Assembly (NCBI RefSeq): GCF_042186555.1
Contig: NC_133329.1
Coordinates: forward strand, 76,028,557-76,092,556
Source of the DNA: Aquarana catesbeiana
Lineage: Eukaryota > Chordata > Amphibia > Anura > Ranidae
Length of the DNA: 64,000 nucleotides
Direction: 5' to 3'
Positions 44,740 to 57,860 of this stretch are shown one piece after another (position 1 is the first letter of the stretch; each line of letters starts with the position of its first letter). Made by a program: the position numbers and the translations under genes. Under the pieces are notes generated by a model. The model did no database searches. It had not been told where the DNA came from and saw only the letters and a program-made list of their open reading frames with translations.

Positions 44740-47610
44740 CATAAAATGCCAGAACAGTTCAAAACCCCCCCAAATGACCCCATTTTGGAAAGTAGACACC
44801 CCAAGCTATTTGCTGAGAGGCATGTCGAGTCCATGGAATATTTTATATTGTGACACAAGTTGCAGGAAAAAGACATTTTTTTTTTTTTTTTTTTATGCGC
44901 AAAGTTGTCACTAAATGATATATTGCTCAAACAGGCCATGGGGATATGTGAAATTACACCCCAAAATAAATTCTGTTGCTTCTCCTGAGTACGGGGATAC
45001 CACATGTGTGGGACTTTTTGGGAGCCTAGCCGCGTACAGGACCCCGAAAACCAAGCACCGCCTTCAGGCTTTCTAAGGGCGTACATTTTTGATTTCACTC
45101 TTCACTGCCTATCACAGTTTCGGAGGCCATGGAATGCCCAGATGGCACAACCCCCCCCCCAAATGACCCCATTTTGGAAAATAGACACCTCAAGCTATTT
45201 GCTGAGAGGCATAGTGAGTATTTTGCAGACCTCACTTTTTGTCACAAACTTTTGAAAATTGAAAAAAGAAAAAAAAAATACATTTTTCTTGTCTTTCTTC
45301 ATTTTCAAAAACAAATGAAAGCTGCAAAATACTCACCATGCCTCTCAGCAAATAGCTTGGGGTGTCTACTTTCCAAAATGGGGTCATTTGGGGGGGTTTT
45401 GTGCTGTCTTGGCATTTTATGACCTTCGAAACTGTGATAGGTAGTGAGGAGTGAAATCAAAAATTTACGCCCTTAGAAATCCTGAAGGCGGTGATTGGAT
45501 TTCGGGGCCCCGTATGAAGCTAGGCTCTCAAAAAGTCTCACACATGTGGTATCCCCGTACTCAGGAGAAGCAGCAGAATATATTTTGGGGTGTAATTCCA
45601 CATATGCCCAAGGCATGTTTGAGCAATATATCATTTAGTGACAACTTTGTGCAAAAAAAAAAAAAAAATTGTCACTTTCCCGCAACTTGTGTCAAAATAT
45701 TCCATGGACTCAACATGCCTCTCAGCAAATAGCTTGGGGTGTCTACTTTCCAAAATGGGGTCATTTGGGGGGGGGTTTTGTGCCATCTTGGCATTTTATG
45801 GCCTTCAAAACTGTGATAGGTAGTGAGGAGTGAAATCAAAAATGTATTCCCTTAGAAATCCTGAAGGCGGTACTTGGTTTTCGGGGCCCCGTACGCGGCT
45901 AGGCTTCAAAAAAGTCCTAAACATGTGGTATCCCCGTACTCAGGAGAAGCAGCAGAATGTATTTTGGGGTATAATTACACATATGCCCATGGCATGTTTG
46001 AGCAATATATCATTTAGTGACAACTTTGTGCAAAAAAAAAAAGTGTTACTTTCCCGCAACTTGTGTCAAAATATAAAATATTCCATGGACTCAACATGCC
46101 TCTCGGCAAATAGCTTGGGGTGTCTACTTTCCAAAATGGGGTCATTTGGGGGGGTTTTGTGCCATCTGGGCTTTTTATGGCCTTCAAAACTGTGATAGGT
46201 AGTGAGGAGTGAAATCACAATTTTACGCCCTTAGAAATCCTGAAGGCGGTGCTTGGTTTTCGGGGCCCCGTATGCGGCTAGGCTCCCAAAAAGTCCCACA
46301 CATGTGGTATCCCCATACTCAGGAGAAGCAGCTAAATGTATTTTGGGGTGCAATTCCACATATGCCCATGGCCTGTGTGAGAAATATATAATTTAGTGAC
46401 AACTTTGTGCAAAAAAAAAAAAAAATTGTCACTTTCCCGCAACTTGTGTCAAAAAATAAAATATTCCATGGACTCAACATGCCTCTCAGCAAATAGCTTG
46501 GGGTGTCTACTTTCCAAAATGGGGTCATTTGGGGGGGTTTTGTGCCATCTTGGCATTTTATGGCCTTCAAAACTGTGATAGGTAGTGAGGAGTGAAATCA
46601 AAAATGTATTCCCTTAGAAATCCTGAAGGCGGTACTTGGTTTTCGGGGCCCCGTACGCGGCTAGGCTCCAAAAAAGTCCTAAACATGTGGTATCCCCGTA
46701 CTCAGGAGAAGCAGCAGAATGTATTTTGGGGTGTAATTCCACATATGCCCATGGCATGTTTGAGCAATATATCATTTAGTGACAACTTTGTGCAAAAAAA
46801 AAAAGTGTTACTTTCCCGCAACTTGTGTCAAAATATAAAATATTCCATGGACTCAACATGCCTCTCAGCAAATAGCTTGGGGTGTCTACTTTCCAAAATG
46901 GGGTCATTTGGGGGGGGGTTTGTGCCATCTTGGCATTTTATGGCCTTCAAAACTGTGATAGGTAGTGAGGAGTGAAATCAAAAATTTACGCCCTTAGAAA
47001 TCATGAAGGAGGTGCTTGGTTTTCGGGGGCCCCGTACGTGGCTAGGCTCCCAAAAAGTCCCACACATGTGGTATCCCCATACTCAGGAGAAGCAGCTAAA
47101 TGTATTTTGGGGTGCAATTCCACATATGCCCATGGCCTGTGTGAGCAATATATAATTTAGTGACAACTTTGTGCAAAAAAAAAAAAAAATTGTCACTTTC
47201 CCGCAACTTGTGTCAAAAAATAAAATATTCCATGGACTCAACATGCCTCTCAGCAAATAGCTTGGGGTGTCTACTTTCCAAAATGGGGTAATTTGGGGGG
47301 GTTTTGTGCCATCTGGGCATTTTATGGCCTTCAAAACTGTGATAGGTAGTGAGGAGAAGGAGAAGCAGCAGAATGCATTTTGGGGTGCAATTCCACATAG
47401 GCCCATGGCCTGTGTGAGCAATATATCATTTAGTGACAACTTTTTGTAAATATTTTTTTTTTGTTGTCATTATTCAATCACTTGGGACAAAAAAAATAAA
47501 TATTCAATGGGTTCAACATGCCTCTCAGCAATTTCCTTGGGGTGTCTACTTTCCAAAATGGGGTTATTTGGGGGGGGGGTTGTACTACCCTGCCATTTTA
47601 GCACCTCAAG
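44740..47610. repeat. ~380-bp tandem array with an inverted first unit (PB1)
   Basis: One unit in reverse (44740-45120), a hairpin centre near 45290, then five direct units whose aaactgtgataggtagtgag marks occur at 45429, 45809, 46187, 46570, 46949 and 47332. The last unit is shortened. PB2 has the same design with fewer units. Confidence 0.9.
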
Positions 47611-47639
47611 AAATGACATAGGCAGTCATAAACTAAAAG

Positions 47640-48051
47640 CTGTGTAAATTCCAGAAAATGTACCCTAGTTTGTAGACGCTATAACTTTTGCGCAAACCAA
47701 TAAATATACGCTTATTGACATTTTTTTTACCAAAGACATGTGGCCGAATACATTTTGGCCTAAATGTATGACTAAAATTGAGTTTATTGGATTTTTTTTA
47801 TAAAAAAAAGTAGAAAATATCATTTTTTTTCAAAATTTTCGGTCTTTTTCCGTGTATAGCGCAAAAAATAAAAACGGCAGAGGTGATCAAATACCATCAA
47901 AAGAAAGCTCTATTTGTGGGAAGAAAAGGACGCAAATTTCGTTTGGGTACAGCATTGCATGACCGCGCAATTAGCAGTTAAAGCGACGCAGTGCCAAATT
48001 AGAAAAAGACCTCTGGTCCTTAGGCAGCATAATGGTCTGGGGCTCAAGTGG
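47640..48051 (+). repeat. 3' subterminal module of the piggyBac family
   Basis: gaaaatgtaccctagtttgt to gctcaagtgg, repeated in PB2 (57895-58296) and partly in the MITE at 50250-50490 (aaagaaagctctatttgtgg, tgaccgcgcaatt). Marks related elements. Confidence 0.85.
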
Positions 48052-48199
48052 TTAAAACACTTAATATTTCCCTCAGAGCAAACTGGCAAAAAACGAAAAA
48101 ATGTATTACTTAGTCAGTTAATTGCCCAATAGCAAGTCAATCAGTCAGTTTAGAACGAAGTTCCCAAATGATCTAAATCTCAAAACTGCATTTAAAAAT

Positions 48200-49087
48200 T
48201 ATTAATAAAACAATTGAGGTCCAGCTCAATGTTTAACTCTCTCAGGTAGAGACTTTTTAAAAGGAAGATCCATCTCGTTTCCCTTTGGGACAAATCCCTA
48301 ACCTGATTTGAACTCGATTTTGAGCCATCCAACAGATTCATCTAGAATAGCTATTAGTTCAGAGAAGACAGATAGCGGCCTACAAAATAAATCAATATTT
48401 AACCCTCAGAATTCAAATAACCATTATATTGAGGTTTTTAAAAATATGGTGCTAAAAGATATTGAAGAATTACCCTCAAAAAAATTAGTGAATCCGGATT
48501 ATATCAGAGAAGGGATTAAGTCTCTAGAAGAGAGAAAAGATATTATAGTTAGGCCAGCTGATAAAGGGGGTGGGGTTGTGGTGCTTGATCATTTTTTTAT
48601 CATAATCAGCTATTGGAACTATTGGGAGACCAATCCATGTATAGGAGATTGACCTCTGACCCAACAGAACCCTATAAAGCACAATTAAATTTGCTGGTTG
48701 ATTGGGGCTTTAGAAATAATGCTCTGAATCTAAAAGAAAGGCGATACTTTAATTCCAGTGCTTGCAGAATTCCAGTAATATACACATTACCCAAAATTCA
48801 CAAGAGTGTACAACAACCACCAGCCCGACCAATTGTTGATGGTGTTGGGTCGGTAACTGCAAGACTGGGAGAATACTTAGATAAGTTTCTCCAACCGAGT
48901 GTTAAAACGACTAAAACATATCTCAAAGATACAACGGATCTTCTGCATTTGCTGGATGAGGTTAAGCTAAATTCGGCTTCTACGGCCTATCTAGTAACTG
49001 CAGATGTATCTTCATTATATACCATCATACAGCATGATGACGCACTGCTGGCACTAAACTGGGCCTTAAGTAAAAGGGAAGAAATTC
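48200..49087 (+). pseudogene. Penelope-like element PLE2, first segment
   Basis: Frames from 48308 give DIIVRPADKGGGVVVLD, and from 48613 IPVIYTLPKIHKS, PPARPIVDGVGS and TADVSSLYTII, the N-terminal RT motifs of Penelope elements up to catalytic motif A. A frame shift lies near 48600 at a T run. The reading stops at KREEI, where an L1 is inserted; the RT resumes at 58337. Close to PLE1 in motif wording but a separate copy. Confidence 0.88.
49072..49087 (+). repeat. Left target-site duplication of the L1
   Basis: AAAAGGGAAGAAATTC, identical at 58321-58336. Confidence 0.9.
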
Positions 49088-49091
49088 ATCC

Positions 49092-50494
49092 CTAACCTCT
49101 TCAGATCCGCGCTATTCCCAAATGACGGCAGCCAATGACAGCTGATCATGTGATGTAAACAGAGCCCGTAATCAGCTATTTTTTCTCCTCGCGCTGACAG
49201 CGAGAGGAGGAAAAAAAAAAAACGATCACCGGCGGCCGTGAGAGGGACATCAGTCCCTCTCACGGTGATCATTTTTGCCCCCTGCCAGTGACACCTAGCA
49301 ATAAGCAGCAGTGCCGTCTACCAGTGCCCACCAGCGTCACCCATCAGTGCCCACAGTGCCACCCATCAGTGCCCACCGTGCCACCCATCAGTGCCCACAA
49401 TCAGTGCCACAACAACAGTGCTGCACATCAGTGCCACCTATCAGTGCCCATCAGTGTCACCTACAAGTGCCCATAAGTGCCCATCAGTGCCACCCATCAG
49501 TGCCCCCCATCAGTGCCGCCCATCAGTGCCCCCATCAGTGGTACCTATCAGTTCCCATCAGTGCCACCTATCCCTGCCACCCATCAGTGCCACCCATCAG
49601 CGCCCATCAGTGGCCATCAGTGCCGCCTTATCTGTGCCCATCAGTACCGCCTTATCTGTCCCCATCAGTGCCACCTTAACTGTGCCTATCAGTGCCACCT
49701 AAAAGCGGGGGTCCCGCGAAAAAATTTTTTTTAGATGTCAGCAGCTGCAAATACTGCAGCTGCTGACTTTTAAAATAAGGTCACTCACCTGTCCCGGGGT
49801 CCAGCTATGTCGGCACCCGAGACCGAACCGTCCCTCGATCCTCGGGTGCTGCGTTGCGGCTTCACTTCCCCATTACCTACTGCGCAAGTCGCGCTGCGCT
49901 TTCTCAATGGTCCCCGCTATCTCCTGGGACCTGCGTCTTTCCCAGGAGACAGCGGGGGAGTGCGGGAGGAGGCGTGATTCCCATGGGAGTCTATTCCCAG
50001 AAGTGGGTGCAGATACCTGTCTTAGATAGGTATCTGCACCCCCCTCCCCCCTGAAAGGTGCCAACTGTGACACCGGAGGGGGGGAGGAATCCGATGAGCG
50101 GAAGTTCCACTTTTGGGTGGAGCTCCGCTTTAACTGTGCCAATCCATGCCCATCAGTGCAGCCTATCAGTGCCCACCAGTGCCGCCTTATCAGCGCATAT
50201 CAATGAAGGAGAAAAATTACCTGTTTGCAAAATTTTATAACAAACTATGAAACATATTTTTTTTTTTCCAAATTTTCCATCTTTTTTTTGTTTGTTTAGC
50301 AAAAAATAAAAATCCCAGCTGTGATTAAATACCACCAAAAGAAAGCTCTATTTGTGGGAAAAAAATGATAAAAATTTCATTTGGGTACAGTGTTGTATGA
50401 CCGCGCAATTGTCATTCAAAGTGCGACAGCTTTGAAAGCTGAAAATTGGTCTGGATAGGAGGGGGGTTTAAGTGCCCAGTAAGCAAGTGGCTAG
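49092..50494 (+). mobile_element. piggyBac-like MITE with minisatellite
   Basis: Starts CCTCTTCAGATCCGCGC after CTAA, ends GCAAGTGG before CTAG (eroded TTAA-type flanks). The 3' subterminal module is shared with PB1/PB2. Interior has a hairpin (tgagagggacatcagtccctctca, 49238-49262) and satellite. Confidence 0.65.
49290..49705 (+). repeat. Minisatellite of cagtgcccaccagtgccacc units
   Basis: Units of about 10-20 bp (catcagtgccacc, catcagtgccc). A short remainder recurs at 50145-50200. Confidence 0.88.
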
Positions 50495-52444
50495 GAAGCT
50501 GGAGAGGCTCCAGGAATATAACTATCTCCCAATAATGCAAAAAATAATTAAGACGCTCCAACAATATAATAAAGGGATTTTCTCTTGGATGGGCCGGATA
50601 AATATCATAAAAATTGATATACTGCCAATAATACTCTATATTTTCCAGACTATTCCAATACTTCCCTCAACAAATATTTTGAATCTCCTACGAAAGGCCA
50701 TTGGGAGTTTTATCTGGGCAGGTAAGCCCGCCAGAATTAGCAAAGAAGTATTAACTAGGCTAAAAAAGGAGGGGGGCCTGGCTCTCCCAGACCTGTCGGT
50801 ATATCTTAGATCGGTATTTGTGGCTAGGATTGTGGATTGGTTTCATAACGCAGAATGCAAACAGTGGGTGAAATTGGAGGAGGAGATCGCCGCCATAAAA
50901 TTGAAATCACTGCCATGGATAAAGAGGGAAAATCGCCCCCCCTAGGGAGGAGTTGCCGTTTTTGGTTGTATCAACATTGAAAGTATGGGATGGATTGGTG
51001 AAGAGGGGAATAGGGCCCACATATATAGGCCTAATGACACCCCTCTTCAGCAGTCCAGAATTTCCACCAGCAAGGGAGACTACGACCTTCCTAAAATGGC
51101 AGAGAAGGGATGATATAAGGGTTGTACAGACAATAGAGGGAAATAGACTTCCTCCGCTGGAAGCCCTAGGAATGGAACATAAAATGAATTGGATACAATA
51201 CTGGCAACTTCAAAAATATATAACTTGTCTCATGAAAGAGGGGATACTGGATAGATCACTGACAGCACTGGAAATATTATTTCTACAAGAGCAGAAACCA
51301 ACACATATTTTATCTATAAGTATACAAATATTTAATTTCGAACAATAAGGAGCAGGAGATAAGTTATATAAAAAGATGGAAGGAAGAGCTGGGAATTGTT
51401 AAATGGGAGAAAGCAATTACATTAACACACAAGATGTCGATTTCTAATAGGCATCAAGAAAGAAATTATAAAGTATTAACCAGATGGCATAGATGCCCGG
51501 TAGATATGCATAGAATTGATCCAGATAATGAAGACACCTGTTGGAGATGTCGGGGGGCAAAGGGCACAATGTCGCATATATGGTATTTCTATCCAGGGGT
51601 CCAGACATTCTGGAACAAAATATATAAAATATATCTGGCTGTGACAGGAGTGAATTTACAACCTGATATACTAGTATCTGTATTGTCAATGATTCCGGGA
51701 TCGGTGAAAAGTATGAAAAAAAAGGTATTTTAAAGTGGAGTTCCACCCACTTTTACAACTCTTCAGCATCCCTCACTAAACTGCACACTGTAAACGAATT
51801 GGATATTTTTTTTTTTTTTTTTCTCAGCACCTACTGTATATCTGCTGTATTCATTTTTCACTTCCTCCTCCCTGGCCGTGGCCCATCGCATCATTTCCTG
51901 TTTGCAATGCCTTCTGGGAAGGGGCGGCAACTTCCTCTGACACTGCTGTTGCTATGGAAACCTGACCTGAAACCTATTACACTGCTTGTGCTGCACTGAG
52001 CATGTGCGAGATCTGCAAGGATGAGATCCTGGAAGAAATACAGTCTGGCTTCAGATGCCCACACTTAGGATGGCCACGGCCTGCTGTAAGTTTATAAAAT
52101 AACAAACTACTGCTATAAACTAACAAAACAGACCTTAGTTTACAGACTAACTTTACTAGAATACATTAAGCTTGTGTATTATAGGGGTGTTTTTATTTAA
52201 AAAGTATAATTTCGGCCGGAACACCACTTTAAAATACTTTTTAACAGCAGCAAGAACGGTTATAGCTAGAAAGTGGAAAAAAAGGACAGTGCCTTCCATA
52301 GACGAATGGATGTCTGAGATGAGCGAGATGCGTTCCCTGAAAGAGAGAATGATGATCGAAAAAGGTTTAAAAAAACAAATAATGACAACATGGCAAGTGT
52401 GGGAAGAATTTAGAGAATCATCCTCCCTATTGTTAGAAGTATAG
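50495..52444 (+). pseudogene. L1 ORF2 C-terminal region
   Basis: Frames give NYLPIMQKIIKTLQQYNKG, FSWMGRINIIKIDILPIILY, QTIPI, then IGSFIWAGKPARISKEVL and LKKEGGLALPDL, the conserved post-RT part of L1 ORF2. A Cys-rich segment follows (CPVDMHR ... CWRCRGAKGTMSHIWYFYPG, 51500-51600) as in the L1 C-terminal zinc-binding motif. Frame breaks occur at 50945 and about 51350. A 503-bp MITE (51730-52232) splits it; the last residues resume as ARTVIARKWKKRTVPSIDEW to SSLLLEV, stop 52442-52444. Confidence 0.88.
51730..52232. mobile_element. T2-like MITE with TTAA duplication
   Basis: TTAA, then AGTGGAGTTCCACCC at left; the complement of AGTGGTGTTCCGGCC, then TTAA at right. Such TTAAAGTGG ends resemble the frog T2 MITE family (described in Xenopus); class membership is inference. 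Confidence 0.8.
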
Positions 52445-52773
52445 GATGCTAGCCCAAATAGAGGCAAAAGAGAGAGGAATTGGGGGGAGGGTGGGTTTGG
52501 TGTTTTTGTTTTTTTTTCTGTATTTTTGGGAATGGAGTGTGAAGCGGTATGAGAGGGGTAAGAATGGGGGGGGGGGGGGGGGGGTGAATGAGTAGGAGGT
52601 TTAGGATAGCAATGATACGCATTCAATATAAGAATAATATATGGAAATAAGAAAATATAGGTTAGGTATTTGACTACATGTTTATGTGAAAATAGATTGT
52701 AATCCGAAATTACTGCTAGATGAAGAATGGATTTATAAATGTTGGATAATAATATTTGTAAAAAAATGTTTTG
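52445..52773 (+). other. L1 3' UTR
   Basis: Non-coding, with a long G run (52567-52583) and AT-rich end where PB2 entered at TTAA. Confidence 0.6.
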
Positions 52774-53651
52774 TTAACCACTTGCCGACCGCCGCACGAC
52801 TATATACGTCGGCAGAATGGCACGGGCAGGCAAAAGGACGTGTATGTACGTCCTTGCCTGCCCGCGGGTGGGGGGTCCGATCGGACCCCCCCCCGGTGCC
52901 TGCGGCGGTCGGAAAATCTCCCCCGGCGATCGGAGGTGAGGGGGAGGCCATCCATTCGTGGCCCCCCCCTCGCGATCGCTCTCAGCCAATGGGATCATTT
53001 CCCTGCCTCTGTATTGTACACAGAGGCAGAGGAAATGATGTCATCTCTCCTCGGCTTGGTATTTTCCGTTCCGGGCCGAGGAGAGAAGACTGCAATGTAA
53101 GTGCACCAACACACTACACACACAGTAGAACATGCCAGGCACACAAATCACCCCGATCCCCCCCCAATCACCCCCCCCCTGTCACAAACTGACACCAAGC
53201 AGGTTTTTTTTTTTTTTTTCTGATTACTGTATTGGTGTCAGTTTGTGACAGTTACAGTGTCAGGGCAGTGAGTATTACCCCCCTTTAGGTCTAGGATACC
53301 CCCCTAACCCCCCCTAATAAAGTTTTAACCCCTTGATCACCCCCTGTCACCAGTGTCACTAAGCGATCATTTTTCTGATCGCTGTATTAGTGTCGCTGGT
53401 GACGCTAGTTAGGGACGTAAATATTTAGGTTCGCCGTCAGCGTTTTATAGCGACAGGGACCCCCATATACTACCTAATAAATGTAACCCCTTGATTGCCC
53501 CCTAGTTAACCCTTTCACCACTGATCACTGTATAACCGTTACGGGTGACGCTGGTTAGTTTGTTTATTTTTTATAGTGTCAGGGCACCCGCCGTTTATTA
53601 CCGAATAAAGATTTAGCCCCCTGATCACCCGACGGTGATATGCGTCGCCCC

Positions 53652-54356
53652 AGGCAGCGTCAGATTAGCGCCAGTACCGCTAACACCCACGCACGCAGCA
53701 TACGCCTCCCTTAGTGGTATAGTATCTGTACAGATCAATATCTGATCCGATCAGATCTATACTAGCGTCCCCAGCAGTTTAGGGTTCCCAAAAACACAGT
53801 GTTAGCGGGATGAGCCCAGATACCTGCTAGCACCTGCATTTTGCCCCTCCGCCCAGCTCGGCCCAGCCCACCCAAGTGCAGTATCGATCGATCACTGTCA
53901 CTTACAAAACACTAAACGCATAACTGCAGCGTTCGCAGAGTCAGGCCTGATCCCTGCGATCGCTAACAGTTTTTTTTGTAGCGTTTTGGTGAACTGGCAA
54001 GCACCAGCCCCAGGCAGCGTCAGGTTAGTGCCAGTAGCGCTAACACCCACGCACGCACCGTACACCTCCCTTAGTGGTATAGTATCTGAACTGATCAATA
54101 TCTGATCCGATCAGATCTATACTGGCGTCCCCAGCAGTTTAGGGTTCCCAAAAACGCAGTGTTAGCGGGATCAGCCCAGATACCTGCTAGCACCTGCGTT
54201 TTGCCCCTCCGCCCGGCCCAGCCCAGCCCACCCAAGTGCAGTATCGATCGATCACTGTCACTTACAAAACACTAAATGCATAACTGCAGCGTTCGCAGAG
54301 TCAGGCCTGATCCCTGCGATCGTTAACAGTTTTTTTGGTAGCGTTTTGGTGAACTG
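53652..54356 (+). repeat. ~350-bp tandem duplication in the PB2 leader
   Basis: ccaggcagcgtcag ... gttttggtgaactggcaagc occurs twice (about 53652-53998 and 54009-54358). PB1 has one copy (36410-36740). The second unit joins directly to transposase coding sequence, so the duplication arose with, or after, loss of the 5' coding part. Confidence 0.85.
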
Positions 54357-54816
54357 GCAAGCGCCAGCGGCCTAGTACACCCCGGTCGTAGTCAAACCAG
54401 CACTGCAGTAACACTTGGTGACGTGGCGAGTCCCATAAGTGCAGTTCAAGCTGGTGAGGTGGCAAGCACAAATAGTGTCCCGCTGCCACCAAGAAGACAA
54501 ACACAGGCCCGTCATGCCCATAGTGCCCTTCCTGCTGCATTCGCCAATCCTAATTGGGAACCCACCACTTCTGCAGCGCCCGTACTTCCCCCATTCACAT
54601 CCCCAACCAAATGCAGTCGGCTGCATGAGAGGCATTTTTATGTCCTCCCGAGTACCCCTACCCAACGAACCCCCCCAAAAAAGATGTTGTGTCTGCAGCA
54701 AGCGCGGATATAGGCGTGACACCCGCTATTATTGTCCCTCCTGTCCTGACAATCCTGGTCTTTGCATTGGTGAATGTTTTGAACGCTACCATTCACTAGT
54801 TGAGTATTAGCGTAGG
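54350..54816 (+). pseudogene. piggyBac transposase remnant (ends only)
   Basis: N-terminal part MASPISAVQAGEVAS ... PVLPPFTS joins near 54600 directly to the C-terminal linker and zinc domain KRCCVCSKRGYRRDTRYYC, CPDNPGLCIGECFERYH. The whole catalytic core seen in PB1 is absent. The zinc domain is again in a different frame from the N-terminal part. Confidence 0.88.
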
Positions 54817-56384
54817 GTACAGCATTGCACAGACTAGGCACACTTTCACAGGGTCTCCCAAGATGCCATCGCATTTTGAGAGACCCGAACCTGGAACCGG
54901 TTACAGTTATAAAAGTTACAGTTACAAAAAAAGTGTAAAAAAAAAAAAAAAAAAAACCACAAACAAAAATATAAAATAAAAAATAATAGTTGTCGTTTTA
55001 TTGTTCTCTCTCTATTCTCTCTCTCTCTATTCTCTCTATTGTTCTGCTCTTTTTTACTGTATTCTATTCTGCAATGTTTTATTGTTATTATGTTTTATCA
55101 TGTTTGCTTTTCAGGTCTGCAATTTTTTATACTTTACCGTTTACTGTGCTTTATTGTTAACCATATTTTTGTCTTCAGGTACAGCATTCACGACTTTGAG
55201 TGGTTATACCAGAATGATGCTTGCAGGTTTAGGTATCATCTTGGTATCATTCTTTTCAGCCAGCGGTCGGCTTTCATGTAAAAGCAATCCTAGCGGCTAA
55301 TTAGCCTCTAGACTGCTTTTACAAGCAGTGGGAGAGAATGCCCCCCCCCCACCGTTTTCCGTGTTTTTCTCTGGCTCTCCTGTCTCAACAGGGAACCTGA
55401 GAATGCAGCCGGTGATTCAGCCAGCTGACCATAGAGCTGATCAGAGACCAGAGTGGCTCCAAACATCTCTATGGCCTAAGAAACCGGAAGCTACGAGCAT
55501 TTTATGACTTAGATTTCGCCGGATGTAAATAGCGCCATTGGGAAATTGGGAAAGCATTTTATCATACCGATCTTGGTGTGGTCAGATGCTTTGAGGGCAG
55601 AGGAGAAATCTAGGGTCTAATAGACCCCAATTTTTTCAAAAAAGAGTACCTGTCACTACCTATTGCTATCATAGGGGATATTTACATTCCCTGAGATAAC
55701 AATAAAAATGATTAAAAAAAAAAAAAAATGAAAGGAACAGTTTTAAAATAAGATAAAAAAGCAAAAAAATAATAAAGAAAAAAAAAAAAAAAGCACCCCT
55801 GTCCCCCCTGCTCTCGCGCTAAGGCAAACGCAAGCGTCGGTCTGGCGTCAAATGTAAACAGCAATTGCACCATGCATGTGAGGTATCACCGCGACGGTCA
55901 GATCGAGGGCAGTAATTTTAGCAGTAGACCTCCTCTGTAAATCTAAAGTGGTAACCTGTAAAGGCTTTTAAAGGCTTTTAAAAATGTATTTATTTTGTTG
56001 TCACTGCACGTTTGTGCGCAATTGTAAAGCATGTCATGTTTGGTATCCATGTACTCAGCCTAAGATCATCTTTTTTATTTCATCAAACATTTGGGCAATA
56101 TAGTGTGTTTTAGTGCATTAAAATGTAAAAAAGTGTGTTTTTTCCCCAAAAAATGCATTTGAAAAATCGCTGCGCAAATACTGTGTGAAAAAAAAAAATG
56201 AAACACCCACCATTTTAATCTGTAGGGCATTTGCTTTAAAAAAATATATAACGTGTGGGGGTTCAAAGTAATTTTCTTGCAAAAAAAAATAATTTTTTCA
56301 TGTAATCAAAAAGTGTCAGAAAGGGCTTTGTCTTCAAGTGGTTAGAAGAGTGGGTGATGTGTGACATAAGCTTCTAAATGTTGT

Positions 56385-57860
56385 GCATAAAATGCCAGGA
56401 CAGTTCAAACCCCCCCAAATGACCCCATTTTGGAAAGTAGACACCCCAAGCTATTTGCTGAGAGGCATGTCGAGTCCATGGAATATTTTATATTGTGACA
56501 CAAGTTGCGGGAAAGAGACAAATTATTTTTTTTTTTTTTGCACAAAGTTGTCACTAAATTATATATTGCTCAAACATGCCATGGGAATATGTGAAATTAC
56601 ACCCCAAAATACATTCTGTTGCTTCTCCTGAGTACGGGGATACCACATGTGTGAGACTTTTTGGGAGCCTAGCCACGTATGGGACCCCGAAAACCAAGCA
56701 CCGCCTTCAGGCTTTCTAAGGGCGTACATTTTTGATTTCACTCTTCACTGCCTATCACAGTCTCGGAGGCCATGGAATGCCCAGGTGGCACAAACCCCCC
56801 CCAAATGACCCCATTTTGGAAAGTAGACACCCCAAGCTATTTGCTGAGAGGTATAGTGAGTATTTTGCAGACCTCACTTTTTGTCACAAAGTTTTGAAAA
56901 TTAAAAAAAGAAAGAAAAAATTTTTTTTTTTGTCTTTCTTCATTTTCAAAAACAAATGAGAGCTGCAAAATACTCACCATGCCTCTCAGCAAATAGCTTG
57001 GGGTGTCTAATTTCCAAAATGGGGTCATTTGGGGGGGGTTTGTGCCACCTGGGCATTCCATGGCCTCCGAAACTGTGATAGGCAGTGAAGAGTGAAATCA
57101 AAAATGTACACCCTTAGAAATCCTGAAGGCGGTGATTGGTTTTCGGGGTCCCGTACGCGGCTAGGCTCCTAAAAAGTCCCACACATGTGGTATCCCCGTA
57201 CTCAAGAGAAGCAGCAGAATGTATTTTGGGGTGCAATTCCACATATGCCCATGACCTGTGTGAGCAATATATCATTTAGTGACAACTTTGTGCAAAAAAA
57301 ATAAAATAAATAAATAAATTGTCACTTTCCCGCAACTTGTGTCAAAATATAAAATATTCCATGGACTCAACATGCCTCTCAGCAAGTAGCTTGGGGTGTC
57401 TACTTTCCAAAATGAGGTCATTTGGGGGGGGGGGTTTGTGCCATCTGGGCATTTTATGGCCTTCAAAACTGTGATAGGTAGTGAGGAGTAAAATCAAAAA
57501 TGTACGCCCTTAGAAATCCTGAAGGCAGTGATTGGTTTTCGGGGCCCCGTATGCGGCTAGGCTCCCAAAAAGTCCCATACATGTGGTATCCCCATACTCA
57601 GGAGAAGCAGCTAAATGTATTTTGGGGTGCAATTCCACATATGCCCATGGCCTGTGTGAGCAATATATCATTTAGTGACAACTTTTTGTAATTTTTTTTT
57701 TTTTTTTTTTTTCATTATTCAATCACTTGGGACAAAAAAAATAAATATTCAATGGGTTCAACATGCCTCTCAGCAATTTCCTTGGGGTGTCTACTTTCCA
57801 AAATGGGGTCATTTGTGGGGGTTTTGTACTGCCCTGTCATTTTATCACCTCAAGAAATGA
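56385..57860. repeat. ~380-bp array with inverted unit (PB2)
   Basis: Reverse unit 56385-56780, hairpin centre near 56920, then about two direct units (marks at 57070 and 57467). Same architecture as in PB1 with fewer units. Confidence 0.88.

Larger units (their letters stand above)
35440..48055 (+). mobile_element. piggyBac element PB1 with nested insertions
   Basis: TTAA at 35440-35443 and 48052-48055. Just inside, CCACTTGACGACC at left and the complement of CCACTTGAGCCCC at right, a short inverted end as in piggyBac elements. It holds a transposase pseudogene (36814-38774), a 358-bp duplication, a nested MITE region, a 3.6-kb hAT element and a ~380-bp repeat array. PB2 (52774-58300) is a second copy collinear over both ends, which confirms the boundaries. 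The 12.6-kb size is due to later insertions and array growth. Confidence 0.9.

Noticed and set aside
45451..47160. Recurrent ORFs starting MKSKMYALRNPEGG in each 380-bp unit
   Set aside because: Same frame repeats because units are near-identical. Each is cut at A runs, has no family resemblance, and occurs in a non-coding part of a piggyBac element.
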